A stretch of 64,000 bases of DNA, from the NCBI RefSeq assembly GCF_011761355.1, contig NZ_JAASRW010000007.1, positions 186,001 through 250,000 of the forward strand, in the 5' to 3' direction. The position numbers and the translations under genes are program-made. This document shows, one piece after another, positions 23,367-32,754 of this stretch (position 1 is the stretch's first letter; the number at the start of each line of letters is the position of its first letter). The notes below the pieces were generated by a model. It was not told where the DNA came from, searched no databases, and was given only the letters and a program-made list of their open reading frames with translations. Source of the stretch: Paenibacillus lupini (GTDB taxonomy: Bacteria > Bacillota > Bacilli > Paenibacillales > Paenibacillaceae).

Positions 23367-23639
23367 TTATTTCTGTTGTTTAAGCTCATGGAACTTTTTC
23401 ATCACACCTGCTTTGGAAAGCAAGTCGCGAACTGTATCAGAAGCTTGAGCTCCTGTTTGCAGCCATTTCAATGCTTTCTCTTCATCAATCGTTACTTGAG
23501 CCGGTTGTGTAACCGGGTTGTAAGTACCGATTTCTTCGATAAAGCGACCGTCACGTGGGGAACGGGAGTTAGAAACGACAACGCGGTAGAATGGGGCTTT
23601 ATGAGCACCCATACGTTTCAGACGAATACGTACTGCCAT
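23367..23639 (-). CDS. rpsP: Ribosomal protein S16
   Basis: S16 is a 30S assembly protein. The 90-residue product starts MAVRIRLKRMGAHKAPFYRV and continues VVSNSRSPRDGRFIEEIGTY, the S16 signature. The C-terminus ends KKFHELKQQK. A strong GGAGGTGAATTTCC ribosome site precedes the start. It lies between ffh and khpA, as in B. subtilis. Confidence 0.97.
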   Translation of the reverse strand: MAVRIRLKRMGAHKAPFYRVVVSNSRSPRDGRFIEEIGTYNPVTQPAQVTIDEEKALKWLQTGAQASDTVRDLLSKAGVMKKFHELKQQK

Positions 23640-23684
23640 GGAAATTCACCTCCTTCATTTAATCAAATGTATGTTTTGTATGGC

Positions 23685-25073
23685 TTAGAAAGGAAACTTC
23701 ATCCCTTTGCCGCCTTTGCCAAGCATACCCTTCAAGCCTTTCATGCCGCCTTTAGGACCTTTCGGACCCATCATCGATGAGAATTGCTTCATCATCTTGC
23801 GCATATCTTCGAACTGCTTGATAAGACGATTTACTTCCGTTATGGATGTACCACTACCTGCTGCAACACGCTTGCGGCGGCTGTGATTAAGCAGTTCCGG
23901 CTTTTGCTTCTCTGCTTTGGTCATCGAGCGGACAATCGCTTCAACACGGTTGATTTGCTTCTCGTCCACTTTCATATCCTTCATGTTGCCCTTCATCTTG
24001 TTCATGCCGGGCAGCATATCCATCAGTTGATCAAGTGGTCCAAGCTTCCGGATCTGAGCCATCTGTTCGAGGAAGTCGTCGAATGTAAATTCGGCCGTAC
24101 GCATTTTGCGTTCCATCTCTGCCGCTTTATCGGCATCAATATTCATTTGCGCCTTCTCGATCAGAGACAGCATATCACCCATCCCAAGGATACGGGATGC
24201 CATCCGGTCTGGATGGAACGGCTCGAGTGCATCAATCTTCTCGCCCATTGCAGCGAATTTGATCGGCTTGCCGGTTACTGCTTTGACAGACAACGCAGCA
24301 CCGCCGCGTGTATCGCCGTCAAGCTTCGTCAGTACAACACCTGTGAGCTCAAGCTGCTCATGGAAGCTTTGTGCTACGTTGACCGCATCTTGACCAGTCA
24401 TTGCATCAACAACGAGCAATACTTCGTCAGGATTAACATTTTGATGAATTTGCTTAAGCTCTTCCATCAAAATTTCATCAATATGCAGCCTGCCGGCAGT
24501 ATCGAAGATTACATAATCATTGTGATTTTCTTTGGCATGCGCCAGACCAGCTTTTGCAATTTCCACTGGAGAAGTTTGATCTCCCAAGGAGAATACTGGA
24601 GCATTGATCTGTTCTCCGAGCACTTGCAGCTGCTTAATCGCAGCAGGACGGTAAATGTCACATGCAACCAGGAGCGGCTTGTGATTGCTCTTTTGAAGCA
24701 ATTTTGCCAGCTTGCCTGTTGTCGTTGTCTTACCGGCACCTTGCAAACCAACCATCATAATAACTGTCGGAGGCTTGTTCGCTTTTGCAAGTTTACTTTG
24801 TGTACCGCCCATCAATTCCGTTAACTCTTTATTAACGATGTCGATGACGACCATGCCAGGCGTGAAGCTCTTCGAAACATCGAGGCCAAGCGCCTTCTCT
24901 TTCACTTTGGCAATAAAATCTTTGACAACTTTAAAGTTAACGTCCGCTTCGAGCAAGGCAAGCCGCACTTCGCGCATTGCTTCGTTCAAATCTTCTTCCG
25001 ATACTTTACCTTTGCCTCTCAGCTTGCTGAACACGTTTTGTAATCGGTTCGTTAAACTCTCAAATGCCGCCAT
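23685..25073 (-). CDS. ffh: Ffh, signal recognition particle GTPase (SRP54)
   Basis: Ffh binds signal peptides and 4.5S/6S-type SRP RNA, and delivers ribosomes to FtsY at the membrane. The 462-residue protein has the N domain, then the G domain with GLQGAGKTTTTGKL, DTAGRLHIDEILMEEL and TKLDGDTRGG. The C-terminal Met-rich M domain begins near residue 300 and ends in a Gly/Lys/Met-rich tail. The ribosome site GGAGG lies inside the end of ylxM, whose stop overlaps the ffh start by 14 nt. Confidence 0.97.
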   Translation of the reverse strand: MAAFESLTNRLQNVFSKLRGKGKVSEEDLNEAMREVRLALLEADVNFKVVKDFIAKVKEKALGLDVSKSFTPGMVVIDIVNKELTELMGGTQSKLAKANKPPTVIMMVGLQGAGKTTTTGKLAKLLQKSNHKPLLVACDIYRPAAIKQLQVLGEQINAPVFSLGDQTSPVEIAKAGLAHAKENHNDYVIFDTAGRLHIDEILMEELKQIHQNVNPDEVLLVVDAMTGQDAVNVAQSFHEQLELTGVVLTKLDGDTRGGAALSVKAVTGKPIKFAAMGEKIDALEPFHPDRMASRILGMGDMLSLIEKAQMNIDADKAAEMERKMRTAEFTFDDFLEQMAQIRKLGPLDQLMDMLPGMNKMKGNMKDMKVDEKQINRVEAIVRSMTKAEKQKPELLNHSRRKRVAAGSGTSITEVNRLIKQFEDMRKMMKQFSSMMGPKGPKGGMKGLKGMLGKGGKGMKFPF

Positions 25074-25461
25074 GATTCGTCACCTCCGTCACATCTATAT
25101 ATTCCGTCTTCGTTAATTGTTCAATATCATCAAGCAGCTTTTGCTTAAATACGTTGTCGATCGGCAATGCAGCTACTTTACGTTCCAGCTCTTCAGCCAG
25201 CTTTTGCATCGCTTCATACTTGGCTAGAAGCATAAGTTTACCTTCATAGCTTTCAAGCACTTGCTCTGCACGTTTCACATGTTCATACACCGCTTGTCTG
25301 CTTATGCCAGATTCAGCGGCGATCTCGCCGAGCGAGTAATCATCGTGGAAGTAGTATTTCAAGAAAGTCCGCTGCTTCTCAGTAAGAAGCGGTTCGTAGA
25401 AATCAAATAACGAGTTGATTCGTGTTGTCTTCGCAAGGGCATCCGGTTCATGAATAGTCAT
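25060..25461 (-). CDS. ylxM: YlxM, putative SRP-associated HTH protein
   Basis: YlxM/p13 proteins are small helix-turn-helix proteins encoded with ffh and reported to modulate SRP activity in streptococci. The start is set at ATG 25461, the second of two in-frame ATG codons, since AAGGGG lies 9 nt before it and only 3 nt before the first. The 133-residue product has LTEKQRTFLKYYFHDDYSL and the HTH SGISRQAVYEHVKRAEQVL. It overlaps ffh and has a good sigma-A promoter just upstream. Confidence 0.92.
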   Translation of the reverse strand: MTIHEPDALAKTTRINSLFDFYEPLLTEKQRTFLKYYFHDDYSLGEIAAESGISRQAVYEHVKRAEQVLESYEGKLMLLAKYEAMQKLAEELERKVAALPIDNVFKQKLLDDIEQLTKTEYIDVTEVTNHGGI

Positions 25462-25525
25462 TAGCATCCGCCCCTTTCGAATTGTCCGTCAAGTAAATAG
25501 CCTTGACAGTGTTACAACGACTCTT

Positions 25526-25555
25526 ATCTTACACGAAGTCAGATAGCACTGTCAA
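25526..25555 (-). promoter_or_regulatory. Sigma-A promoter of the ylxM-ffh operon, flanked by an inverted repeat
   Basis: On the minus strand TTGACA (25550-25555) is followed after 18 nt by TAAGAT (25526-25531). A perfect 10-bp inverted repeat, CTTGACAGTG at 25502-25511 and CACTGTCAAG at 25547-25556, brackets the promoter. One arm includes the -35. Confidence 0.7.
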
Positions 25556-25576
25556 GCATTTGTCCTTGTCACTTGT

Positions 25577-26575
25577 TTAATTCGATTCTGACTCTCCATC
25601 TTCCCGCTGAATCAGCCCTGCGAACAAGGCATGAACGAACTGCTCGGAGTCGAATTCCTGCAGATCAGTCATTTTCTCCCCAAGTCCCACAAGCTTCACC
25701 GGAAGGTTCAATTCATTGCGAATCGCAATAACGATACCGCCTTTCGCTGTACCATCCAGCTTCGTTAATACGAGGCCAGTTACGCCGCTCTTCTCACCGA
25801 ACAGCTTCGCTTGACTGAGCGCATTTTGGCCCGTTGTTGCATCAAGCACAAGCAATACTTCATGTGGAGCATCCGGAATTTCACGTTGAATAACACGGAA
25901 AATTTTGTTCAGCTCTTCCATCAGATTCGTTTTGTTCTGCAGACGGCCAGCTGTATCGCATAGCAATACATCAACTCCGCGCTGCTTTGCCGCTTGAACA
26001 GCATCGAACATAACGGCAGCAGGATCCGAACCGGATTGCTGCTTAATCACATCAACCCCAACACGTTGTCCCCATACTTCAAGCTGTTCAATCGCGCCAG
26101 CGCGGAACGTATCACCGGCAGCAAGCAGAACGCTTTTGCCTTCGCTCTTGAATTTGTGGGCCAGCTTGCCGATTGTGGTCGTCTTGCCCACACCGTTAAC
26201 ACCAACGAACAAAATAACGGTAATGCCGCTTTTCGCCATTTGGATCCCTGGATTCGACTCACCTTTAAGCAATCCTACCAGCTTTTCAGACAAAACAGGC
26301 TGCAGTTCAGATGGTTGTTCAATTTTACGTTTCTTCACTTCAGTACGTAATTCGTCAATCAGTGTCATAACTGTATTGACGCCTACATCAGCACCGATGA
26401 GAATTTCCTCAAGCTCTTCATAGAACTCTTCATCGATCTTCTTGCGTCGAGTAATTAGCTCTTCGACCTTCTCAACGAGCGCAACACGCGTCTTTGTCAG
26501 GCCTTCCTTAAATATCGTTGTTACTGCTTCTGTCTTCGAAGCAATACTTTCCTTCAGCTTTTTGAAAAAACTCAT
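25577..26575 (-). CDS. ftsY: FtsY, SRP receptor GTPase
   Basis: FtsY receives the SRP-ribosome complex at the membrane. The 332-residue protein lacks the long acidic A domain, as is normal in Gram-positives, and begins MSFFKKLKESIASKTEAV. The G domain shows GVNGVGKTTTIGKL, DTAGRLQNKTNLMEEL and TKLDGTAKGG. It follows smc by 33 nt, and the ffh unit comes next with its own promoter. Confidence 0.97.
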   Translation of the reverse strand: MSFFKKLKESIASKTEAVTTIFKEGLTKTRVALVEKVEELITRRKKIDEEFYEELEEILIGADVGVNTVMTLIDELRTEVKKRKIEQPSELQPVLSEKLVGLLKGESNPGIQMAKSGITVILFVGVNGVGKTTTIGKLAHKFKSEGKSVLLAAGDTFRAGAIEQLEVWGQRVGVDVIKQQSGSDPAAVMFDAVQAAKQRGVDVLLCDTAGRLQNKTNLMEELNKIFRVIQREIPDAPHEVLLVLDATTGQNALSQAKLFGEKSGVTGLVLTKLDGTAKGGIVIAIRNELNLPVKLVGLGEKMTDLQEFDSEQFVHALFAGLIQREDGESESN

Positions 26576-26608
26576 ACTGTTTCAAGTCCCCCATCCTATA
26601 TCAGCATA

Positions 26609-29600
26609 TTACGCGGATTCCTGCTCCTCCGCATCCTCCTCTAGACGGACCGATACGAGCTTCGATACGCCGCCTTCCTCCATCGTTACCCCATACAGCA
26701 CATCTGCTTCTTCCATCGTACCTTTCCGATGGGTAACCACGATAAACTGGGTAAGTTCGGAGAATTCACGAAGGTATTGGGCAAAACGGGCAACGTTTGC
26801 TTCATCAAGTGCCGCTTCAACCTCGTCAAGTACACAGAACGGAACTGGCTTCACCTGCAAAATCGCGAACAATAACGCGATTGCAGTAAGCGCCCGCTCT
26901 CCGCCGGATAACAGCTGCAGATTTTGCAGCTTTTTCCCTGGAGGCTGGGCTACGATATCAATCCCTGTATCCAGGACACGTTCCGGATCCACCATCACAA
27001 GATCGGCACGTCCTCCGCCAAACAGCTTCGCGAAGACGACGACGAAATGGCGTCTAATCTGTTCAAACGTTGTTTTGAACCGTTTGGACATTTCTTCATC
27101 CATCTCCCGGATAACCTGATACAGCGTTGTTTTCGCTTCTACTAGGTCATCTTTCTGCTCGGTTAAGAATTCGAACCGTTCCCGAACCCGCTCATACTCT
27201 TCGATTGCACCCATGTTCACATCGCCAAGTGCTGTAATTTGACGTTTAATATCGCGTACAGCATTTTGCGTTCCAACGATGTCTTCAGGAACCGGATATT
27301 GTTCCTTCGCTAGCTCAAAGCTCAGTTCATACTCTTCGCTAAGCTTGCGCAGAAGGTTGTCCAGCTCAACATCCAGACGGTTCGCTGCAATCTCATTCTG
27401 ACGCATTTGCTCTTCAACATCACGAAGCTGTCCACGTTGTTCTTTCGTATCGCTCTCGCCTTTTTCCAGCTCACGAACACGATCTGCACGGGCCGAGCGC
27501 TTCAGATCTGTCTGTTCCGCACATTCCTGCTTCTTCAGACGCAAATGATTCAGTTGCTCGATTTGTGCTACGGTCTCTTCGCTGTGGCGTTCTAGCTCCG
27601 CATCCTGCTGATTAAGCAGCGACCGATAGCTCGAAAGCTCCTGCTTGGCGCGTTGAATATCTGCTCGAACACGTGCCGCCTGATCCTCGAAGGACTGCTT
27701 CTCTTGATCGGTCTTCGCAACGGAAATCTTCAAATCCGTCAGTTGGACTTGAAGCTCTTCCTTCGCCGTCTCACTTGCTTTCCGGCGCTCCTCAGCAAGC
27801 CTGATCGCTTCTTGCAGGCGAGCTTCATCCGCTGTCAATTGCTCAAGACGAACTTCTGCCGCTTCAGCCAAAGACACCATCGATTGCTGCTCGGCTGAGT
27901 GATTGCTGCGGTCTGCAGTGAACAACTGTTCCTGCTCGCTCAGATGCTTCGCTTCATTCGACAACTGCTGCAGCTCTGCACGAACCTGCTGTTCATCGAT
28001 CCGATACTGTTCGGATTGTGAACGAAGCTCCTCCATATTTTGCGAACGGATTGACTGCTCCTTACGAAGATCGCTAAGTTTATCCCGCAGTTGTGCGATT
28101 GTTTTCTCGCCTTCTATAATTTCCTGATCCAATGCTTCGATCTGGCGCTGGCGTCCTAACAGACTTGCTCCCTTCTTCTGAAGGCTGCCGCCTGTCATGG
28201 AACCACCTGCGTTTACCACATCACCCTCAAGTGTAACGACCCGGTAACGATATTGGCATTTGGATGCAATACGGTTCGCTTGCTCCAACGTCTCAGCAAG
28301 AAGGACATTGCCTAACAGGTTATTAATAATGGCTTGGTATTGCGGCTCGCAAGTAACAAGCTCTGCAGCCACTCCGACAAAGCCATCTACCGATTCGGCC
28401 ATCCGCTTATCATGTTCAGGCACTTGTCTGCCACGGATGACATCAAGAGGCAGGAACGTTGCTCGCCCAAGTTGACGCTGTTTCAGGAATGTGATCGCGG
28501 CACGAGCCGACTTCTCATCTTCCATAACGATATGCTGCAACGCACCGCCCAATGCGGTCTCTACAGCAGTCTCGATTCTTTCCGGCACACGCACAAGCTC
28601 GGCAACTGCACCATGCACACCACTAATGCCGCCGGAACCAGAGGAACGGCGAGAGGATTTAAGCACCTCACGAACACCATGCATAAAGCCATCTAGTGCG
28701 TCTTGCATTTCTTTCATTGTATCGCGGCGCGAGGTTTGTGCATCCAGCTTTTGCTCCCATTTACGAAGCGCAGCCGTAGCTTCCTCCGAAATTTGACCAA
28801 ACTCTTTAGCCTTCTCCGCTTCATCAATATACTTCGTACGCGCCTTAGCGATCGCATCCAGCGTTGCTTCCAGCTGCTTCTCAAGCTCTGCTTTGCGAGC
28901 CGTCAGCTTCCTGCGCTGATCCGACCACTTGGCTTCTTCATCGCTCAGACGTTCCATTCGGCGCTGAACAGCTTCCTGCTGCTGAGCGGCATAACGAATC
29001 TCGTTACGCAGCTGTGCCATTGTGCTAAGCACCTCAAGCAGCTCGCCCTTCAGCATTTCTTCCGCATCTACCGCGGTCCCGCCAGCAACGCCAATAAGAT
29101 TAGCCTCTTCAACGGAAAGCTTCTGCTTGAAATCCGCCAGTTGTAGCTCTAATACAGCAGCACGATTACGGAATTCCGCTTCTTCGCTCGTTAATGCAGC
29201 TATTCGCTCATCATGAGCAGCAATTGTTTCTTCCAACTGCCGTTTATTCTGCTCTAAGTTCTTCTTCCGTTCTTTAAGAACTTCCCCGAACCCTTCGCAT
29301 TTCTCATACTCTTCACTATATTGCAGCATAGCCTCATGCAGCTGGTCCAGTGCTTCCTCCAGCTCGCGAAGCGCCTGGCGGTCCTTTTCCAAATGAGCAT
29401 CATGCTTGCTGACGACAGTAGAAAGTTCAAGCTGTTCGCGTTTTAAGCGTTCAAGCTTGTTATTGGCTTCCGACCATGAACCGTACACATTCTCAATATT
29501 ATGTACGTACATCGAAATCTCTTGCGTTTTGAGCTGTTCTCTTAACTGTTTGAAATGGATCGCTTTCTCCGATTGCACACGAAGAGGCTCGACCTGGTCT

Positions 29601-30196
29601 TCCAATTCAGTTACAAGGTCGTGAATACGCAGCAAATTATTCTCGGTGTCCTCCAGCTTGCGCTGTGCTTCACGTTTACGTGATTTATATTTCACAATGC
29701 CCGAAGCTTCTTCGAATATCCCACGGCGATCTTCAGACCGGGTACTCAATATTTCCTCGATCCTGCCTTGTCCGATAATCGAATAAGCTTCCTTACCGAT
29801 ACCCGTATCCATGAACAGCTCGGTAATATCTTTCAATCGGCACGACTGCTTGTTAATCATATATTCACTATCGCCGCTCCGATGGACTCGGCGGGTTACC
29901 GTCACTTCGTTATATTCAAGTGGCAGCGCCCCATCACCATTATCTAGCGTCAGCGATACTTCACCATAGTTAACTGCCTTACGTGCATCACTTCCGGCAA
30001 AAATAATATCTTCCATCTTGCCGCCGCGAAGGCTTTTTGCACTTTGTTCGCCCAGCACCCAGCGGATGCCGTCCGAAATATTACTTTTACCGCTGCCATT
30101 AGGTCCAACAACAGCCGTAATGCCGGTAACGAACTCCATCTCCGTCTTATCGGCAAATGATTTAAATCCTGCTAATTCTATTCGTTTCAGAAACAT
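26609..30196 (-). CDS. smc: SMC, chromosome condensation/segregation ATPase
   Basis: SMC forms the ring-shaped condensin that organises and separates chromosomes with ScpA and ScpB. It is 1195 residues long. Walker A is GPNGSGKSN near residues 33-41. Two long coiled coils flank a hinge around residues 510-660 (GVHGAVAELVRVPERIETAV). The ABC signature is LLSGGERALTAIALLFAI and Walker B is in CVLDEVEAALDEAN. It lies between rnc and ftsY as in B. subtilis. A terminator upstream and a promoter at 30221-30249 suggest independent initiation. Confidence 0.97.
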   Translation of the reverse strand: MFLKRIELAGFKSFADKTEMEFVTGITAVVGPNGSGKSNISDGIRWVLGEQSAKSLRGGKMEDIIFAGSDARKAVNYGEVSLTLDNGDGALPLEYNEVTVTRRVHRSGDSEYMINKQSCRLKDITELFMDTGIGKEAYSIIGQGRIEEILSTRSEDRRGIFEEASGIVKYKSRKREAQRKLEDTENNLLRIHDLVTELEDQVEPLRVQSEKAIHFKQLREQLKTQEISMYVHNIENVYGSWSEANNKLERLKREQLELSTVVSKHDAHLEKDRQALRELEEALDQLHEAMLQYSEEYEKCEGFGEVLKERKKNLEQNKRQLEETIAAHDERIAALTSEEAEFRNRAAVLELQLADFKQKLSVEEANLIGVAGGTAVDAEEMLKGELLEVLSTMAQLRNEIRYAAQQQEAVQRRMERLSDEEAKWSDQRRKLTARKAELEKQLEATLDAIAKARTKYIDEAEKAKEFGQISEEATAALRKWEQKLDAQTSRRDTMKEMQDALDGFMHGVREVLKSSRRSSGSGGISGVHGAVAELVRVPERIETAVETALGGALQHIVMEDEKSARAAITFLKQRQLGRATFLPLDVIRGRQVPEHDKRMAESVDGFVGVAAELVTCEPQYQAIINNLLGNVLLAETLEQANRIASKCQYRYRVVTLEGDVVNAGGSMTGGSLQKKGASLLGRQRQIEALDQEIIEGEKTIAQLRDKLSDLRKEQSIRSQNMEELRSQSEQYRIDEQQVRAELQQLSNEAKHLSEQEQLFTADRSNHSAEQQSMVSLAEAAEVRLEQLTADEARLQEAIRLAEERRKASETAKEELQVQLTDLKISVAKTDQEKQSFEDQAARVRADIQRAKQELSSYRSLLNQQDAELERHSEETVAQIEQLNHLRLKKQECAEQTDLKRSARADRVRELEKGESDTKEQRGQLRDVEEQMRQNEIAANRLDVELDNLLRKLSEEYELSFELAKEQYPVPEDIVGTQNAVRDIKRQITALGDVNMGAIEEYERVRERFEFLTEQKDDLVEAKTTLYQVIREMDEEMSKRFKTTFEQIRRHFVVVFAKLFGGGRADLVMVDPERVLDTGIDIVAQPPGKKLQNLQLLSGGERALTAIALLFAILQVKPVPFCVLDEVEAALDEANVARFAQYLREFSELTQFIVVTHRKGTMEEADVLYGVTMEEGGVSKLVSVRLEEDAEEQESA

Positions 30197-30220
30197 ATAC
30201 TGGCTTTCACCTCACCGCCT

Positions 30221-30249
30221 ATTGTAACACAACTAGAGAGGGCTCGTAA
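30221..30249 (-). promoter_or_regulatory. Promoter of smc-ftsY
   Basis: On the minus strand TTACGA (30244-30249) is followed after 17 nt by TACAAT (30221-30226), with TG just before the -10. It lies between the rnc terminator and smc. Confidence 0.6.
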
Positions 30250-30284
30250 TCCCTTTACTCATGCGGAAATTCACCCTTTTAACA

Positions 30285-30325
30285 ATCAAAAATGGCAATA
30301 CAAGAGTAATCTTGTACTGCCATTC
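30285..30325 (-). terminator. Intrinsic terminator after rnc
   Basis: On the minus strand AATGGCAGTACAAGA pairs with TCTTGTATTGCCATT (one G-U pair) and is followed by TTTGATTG. Confidence 0.8.
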
Positions 30326-30341
30326 CTAAGGCCTTGCTATA

Positions 30342-31037
30342 CTATTCCGTCAGCGACTGCCAGGCTACAGATGCAGCCCGCTGCTCCGCTTCCTTCTTCG
30401 TTCTGCCGCTTCCGTTTCCGTATGGAATTTCTCCAATACATACTTCAACGACAAACTCACGGTCATGAGCTGGTCCACGCTCTTCCATAATCCGATATTC
30501 AACCGCCCCAAGCCCTTTGTGCTGAGCACGCTCCTGCAGCTTAGACTTGAAGTCTTTCACCAGCAGGCCGTAGTCATTAGACTCAATATACGGGAACATA
30601 TGCGTCTCCAGAAAAGCTCTTGTCCGTTCAATACCGGCATCTAGGAAAATCGCACCAACAAACGCTTCGAACAAATCGGCGAGCAAGGCAGGGCGTTGTC
30701 TTCCTCCGAGCTGCTCTTCGCCTCTTCCGAGCTGTATATGAGCACCAAGCTCCAGCCGCTCTGCGAACTGTGCAAGCGAAGGCTCACATACGACAGAAGC
30801 ACGCATGCGCGTTAGCTCACCTTCCGGACGATTCGGATAAGCAGAGAACAGATATTCTGATACGAGCAGCTGCAAAACAGCATCGCCTAGAAACTCCAGA
30901 CGTTCATTATGCTCGATCGTACCATGCTTATGTTCATTCACATAGGAAGTATGAGTAAATGCCTGCTTCAGCAGCTTCAGCTGTTTGAAGCGAAGCTGCA
31001 GACGTGTCTGCAGCTCGTTAATGGAATCACGCTTCAT
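30342..31037 (-). CDS. rnc: RNase III
   Basis: RNase III cuts double-stranded RNA in rRNA precursors and regulatory duplexes. The 231-residue protein has the catalytic signature NERLEFLGDAVLQLLVSEYLF and the acidic DLFEAFVGAIFLD. The C-terminal double-stranded-RNA-binding domain includes RDFKSKLQERAQHKGLG-like sequence and ends RTKKEAEQRAASVAW. Its ATG overlaps the end of fabF by 11 nt, which couples the two genes. A terminator follows. Confidence 0.96.
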   Translation of the reverse strand: MKRDSINELQTRLQLRFKQLKLLKQAFTHTSYVNEHKHGTIEHNERLEFLGDAVLQLLVSEYLFSAYPNRPEGELTRMRASVVCEPSLAQFAERLELGAHIQLGRGEEQLGGRQRPALLADLFEAFVGAIFLDAGIERTRAFLETHMFPYIESNDYGLLVKDFKSKLQERAQHKGLGAVEYRIMEERGPAHDREFVVEVCIGEIPYGNGSGRTKKEAEQRAASVAWQSLTE

Positions 31038-32268
31038 AGACTTTCATCACAATCGTCGCGTTATGACCGCCGAAGCCAAACGAGTTGGACAGTGCCGTTT
31101 TGACATCTGCTTTACGAGGCTTGTTTGGCACATAATCGAGGTCAAGCTCAGGATCTTGATTCTCCAAGTTAATGGTTGGAGCAATAATGCCGTTCTGAAG
31201 CGTAAGGCCAAGGATGACCGCTTCCACACCGCCTGCAGCACCAAGCAAATGGCCTGTCATCGATTTCGTGGAGCTAACGGCTAGTTTATAAGCATGGTCA
31301 CCGAATGCTTTCTTAATTGCAGTTGTTTCGGAACGGTCGCCCACTGGAGTCGAAGTGCCATGTGCATTGATATAATCAATCGCTTCAGGCTCAATTCCAG
31401 CATCTTTTAAAGCTTTAACCATACAACGAGCAGCACCGTCTGGATCCGGCTCTGTCATATGATGAGCATCACCGCTCATGCCGTAGCCGATTACCTCGGC
31501 ATAGATACGAGCACCACGCTGCTGAGCATGTTCAAGTGATTCCAGAATCATTACGCCTGCACCTTCGCCCATAATGAAACCATCACGGTCGATGTCGAAC
31601 GGACGACTTGCCTTTTCAGGCTCGTCGTTGCGAACGGACATCGCACGCATCGAGCAGAAGCCTGCAAGACCTGTAGGCCGGATGGTTGCTTCAGCGCCAC
31701 CACAGATCATCACGTCTGCATCGCCGCGTTGAATCATTTTGTAGGAATCACCAATCGAGTGAGTACCTGTTGCACAAGCGGTAACCGCTGTGCTGTTCGG
31801 ACCCTTCGCACCAGTCAGCATTGATACTTGTCCGGAAGCCATATTCGCGATCATCATCGGAATGAAGAACGGACTAACGCGCTTAGGACCTTTCTCCAGC
31901 AAAATGTTATGCTGATCTTCCCATGTACCAAGTCCGCCGATACCAGAGCCGACGATAACGCCTACACGCTCCGGATCAACGTTAGTACCGATCTCTAGTC
32001 CAGCATCTTTTACTGCACTCATGCTCGCTACAGACGCGAATTGAACGAAACGGTCCATACGGCGAGCTTCTTTTCTATCAAGATTATAATCTTCGGGATT
32101 AAAGTTCTTCACTTCGGCTGCAATTTGGGTTGGATATTCGGAGACATCAAACGCTTCGATATGCGATACGCCTGATTTCCCTTCCATTAAATTCCCCCAG
32201 AACTGCTCCAGGTCTGCACCTAGCGAGGTAATGACCCCCATGCCGGTAACAACAACTCTTTGCTTCAT
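31027..32268 (-). CDS. fabF: FabF, beta-ketoacyl-ACP synthase II
   Basis: FabF performs the elongating Claisen condensation of fatty-acid synthesis with malonyl-ACP. It is 413 residues long. The catalytic triad is visible: Cys in TAVTACATGTHSIGDSY, His in NAHGTSTPVGDRSE and His in STKSMTGHLLGAAGG. In B. subtilis fabF is unlinked; here it lies between acpP and rnc, so the fab cluster is more complete. It overlaps rnc by 11 nt. Confidence 0.96.
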   Translation of the reverse strand: MKQRVVVTGMGVITSLGADLEQFWGNLMEGKSGVSHIEAFDVSEYPTQIAAEVKNFNPEDYNLDRKEARRMDRFVQFASVASMSAVKDAGLEIGTNVDPERVGVIVGSGIGGLGTWEDQHNILLEKGPKRVSPFFIPMMIANMASGQVSMLTGAKGPNSTAVTACATGTHSIGDSYKMIQRGDADVMICGGAEATIRPTGLAGFCSMRAMSVRNDEPEKASRPFDIDRDGFIMGEGAGVMILESLEHAQQRGARIYAEVIGYGMSGDAHHMTEPDPDGAARCMVKALKDAGIEPEAIDYINAHGTSTPVGDRSETTAIKKAFGDHAYKLAVSSTKSMTGHLLGAAGGVEAVILGLTLQNGIIAPTINLENQDPELDLDYVPNKPRKADVKTALSNSFGFGGHNATIVMKVYEA

Positions 32269-32390
32269 TTAAGATTCACCTCTAGTGGACTGCAATTTAG
32301 ATGCGTACATCACATCTTCTATATATAAAAAAGCGTACAAGCTCGTTCATTCATAATATCATAATAATTTAAGTGCCTCAGAAGGAGAGA

Positions 32391-32417
32391 AGTCCCGTTT
32401 ATTACAACGGGACCACT
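32391..32417 (-). terminator. Hairpin between acpP and fabF, possible partial terminator
   Basis: On the minus strand GTCCCGTT pairs with AACGGGAC, with extra pairs outside (AGTGG/ACT). The sequence after it on the minus strand is only moderately T-rich, so it may stabilise the abundant acpP message rather than stop transcription fully. Confidence 0.4.
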
Positions 32418-32425
32418 TCTTTTCC

Positions 32426-32659
32426 TTACGTATGAGATTGTATGTAATTTACTACTTCTCCCACCGTGGTGATCGTCTCTGCATCTTCATCAGAGATCTC
32501 CAGGTCAAACTCATCTTCCAATTCCATGACCAACTCAACGACATCAAGAGAGTCAGCGCCGAGGTCATCTTTGAAGGAAGCTTCCAGCGTGACTTCCGCT
32601 TCGTCTACGCCAAGTCTGTCGACGACGATACGTTTTACACGTTCTACTACTTCGGACAT
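32426..32659 (-). CDS. acpP: Acyl carrier protein
   Basis: ACP carries growing acyl chains on a phosphopantetheine arm. The start is ATG 32659 (MSEVVERVKRIV), with AGGAGG 8-9 nt upstream; an in-frame GTG 9 nt earlier lies in the ribosome site and is unlikely. The product is 77 residues, acidic, with the modification site Ser in DDLGADSLDVVEL. It sits between fabG and fabF. A promoter-like TATAAT lies just upstream. Confidence 0.97.
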   Translation of the reverse strand: MSEVVERVKRIVVDRLGVDEAEVTLEASFKDDLGADSLDVVELVMELEDEFDLEISDEDAETITTVGEVVNYIQSHT

Positions 32660-32681
32660 CCGATTCACCTCCTCCTAGGGT

Positions 32682-32687
32682 ATTATA
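32682..32687 (-). promoter_or_regulatory. Candidate -10 box of an acpP-specific promoter
   Basis: A perfect TATAAT lies about 25 nt before the acpP start on the minus strand. No convincing -35 is seen at the usual spacing. An own promoter would fit the high demand for ACP. Confidence 0.35.
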
Positions 32688-32754
32688 CGAGAATTCAAGA
32701 CAAAATGCCATACATAACCGCGCTAAATCCAGCGAGCATGCTTATTGACAATCC

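Noticed and set aside
23784..24824. A 346-codon plus-strand open frame opposite ffh
   Set aside because: Antisense to ffh. No recognisable domain and a His/Cys/Leu-rich composition typical of shadow frames.
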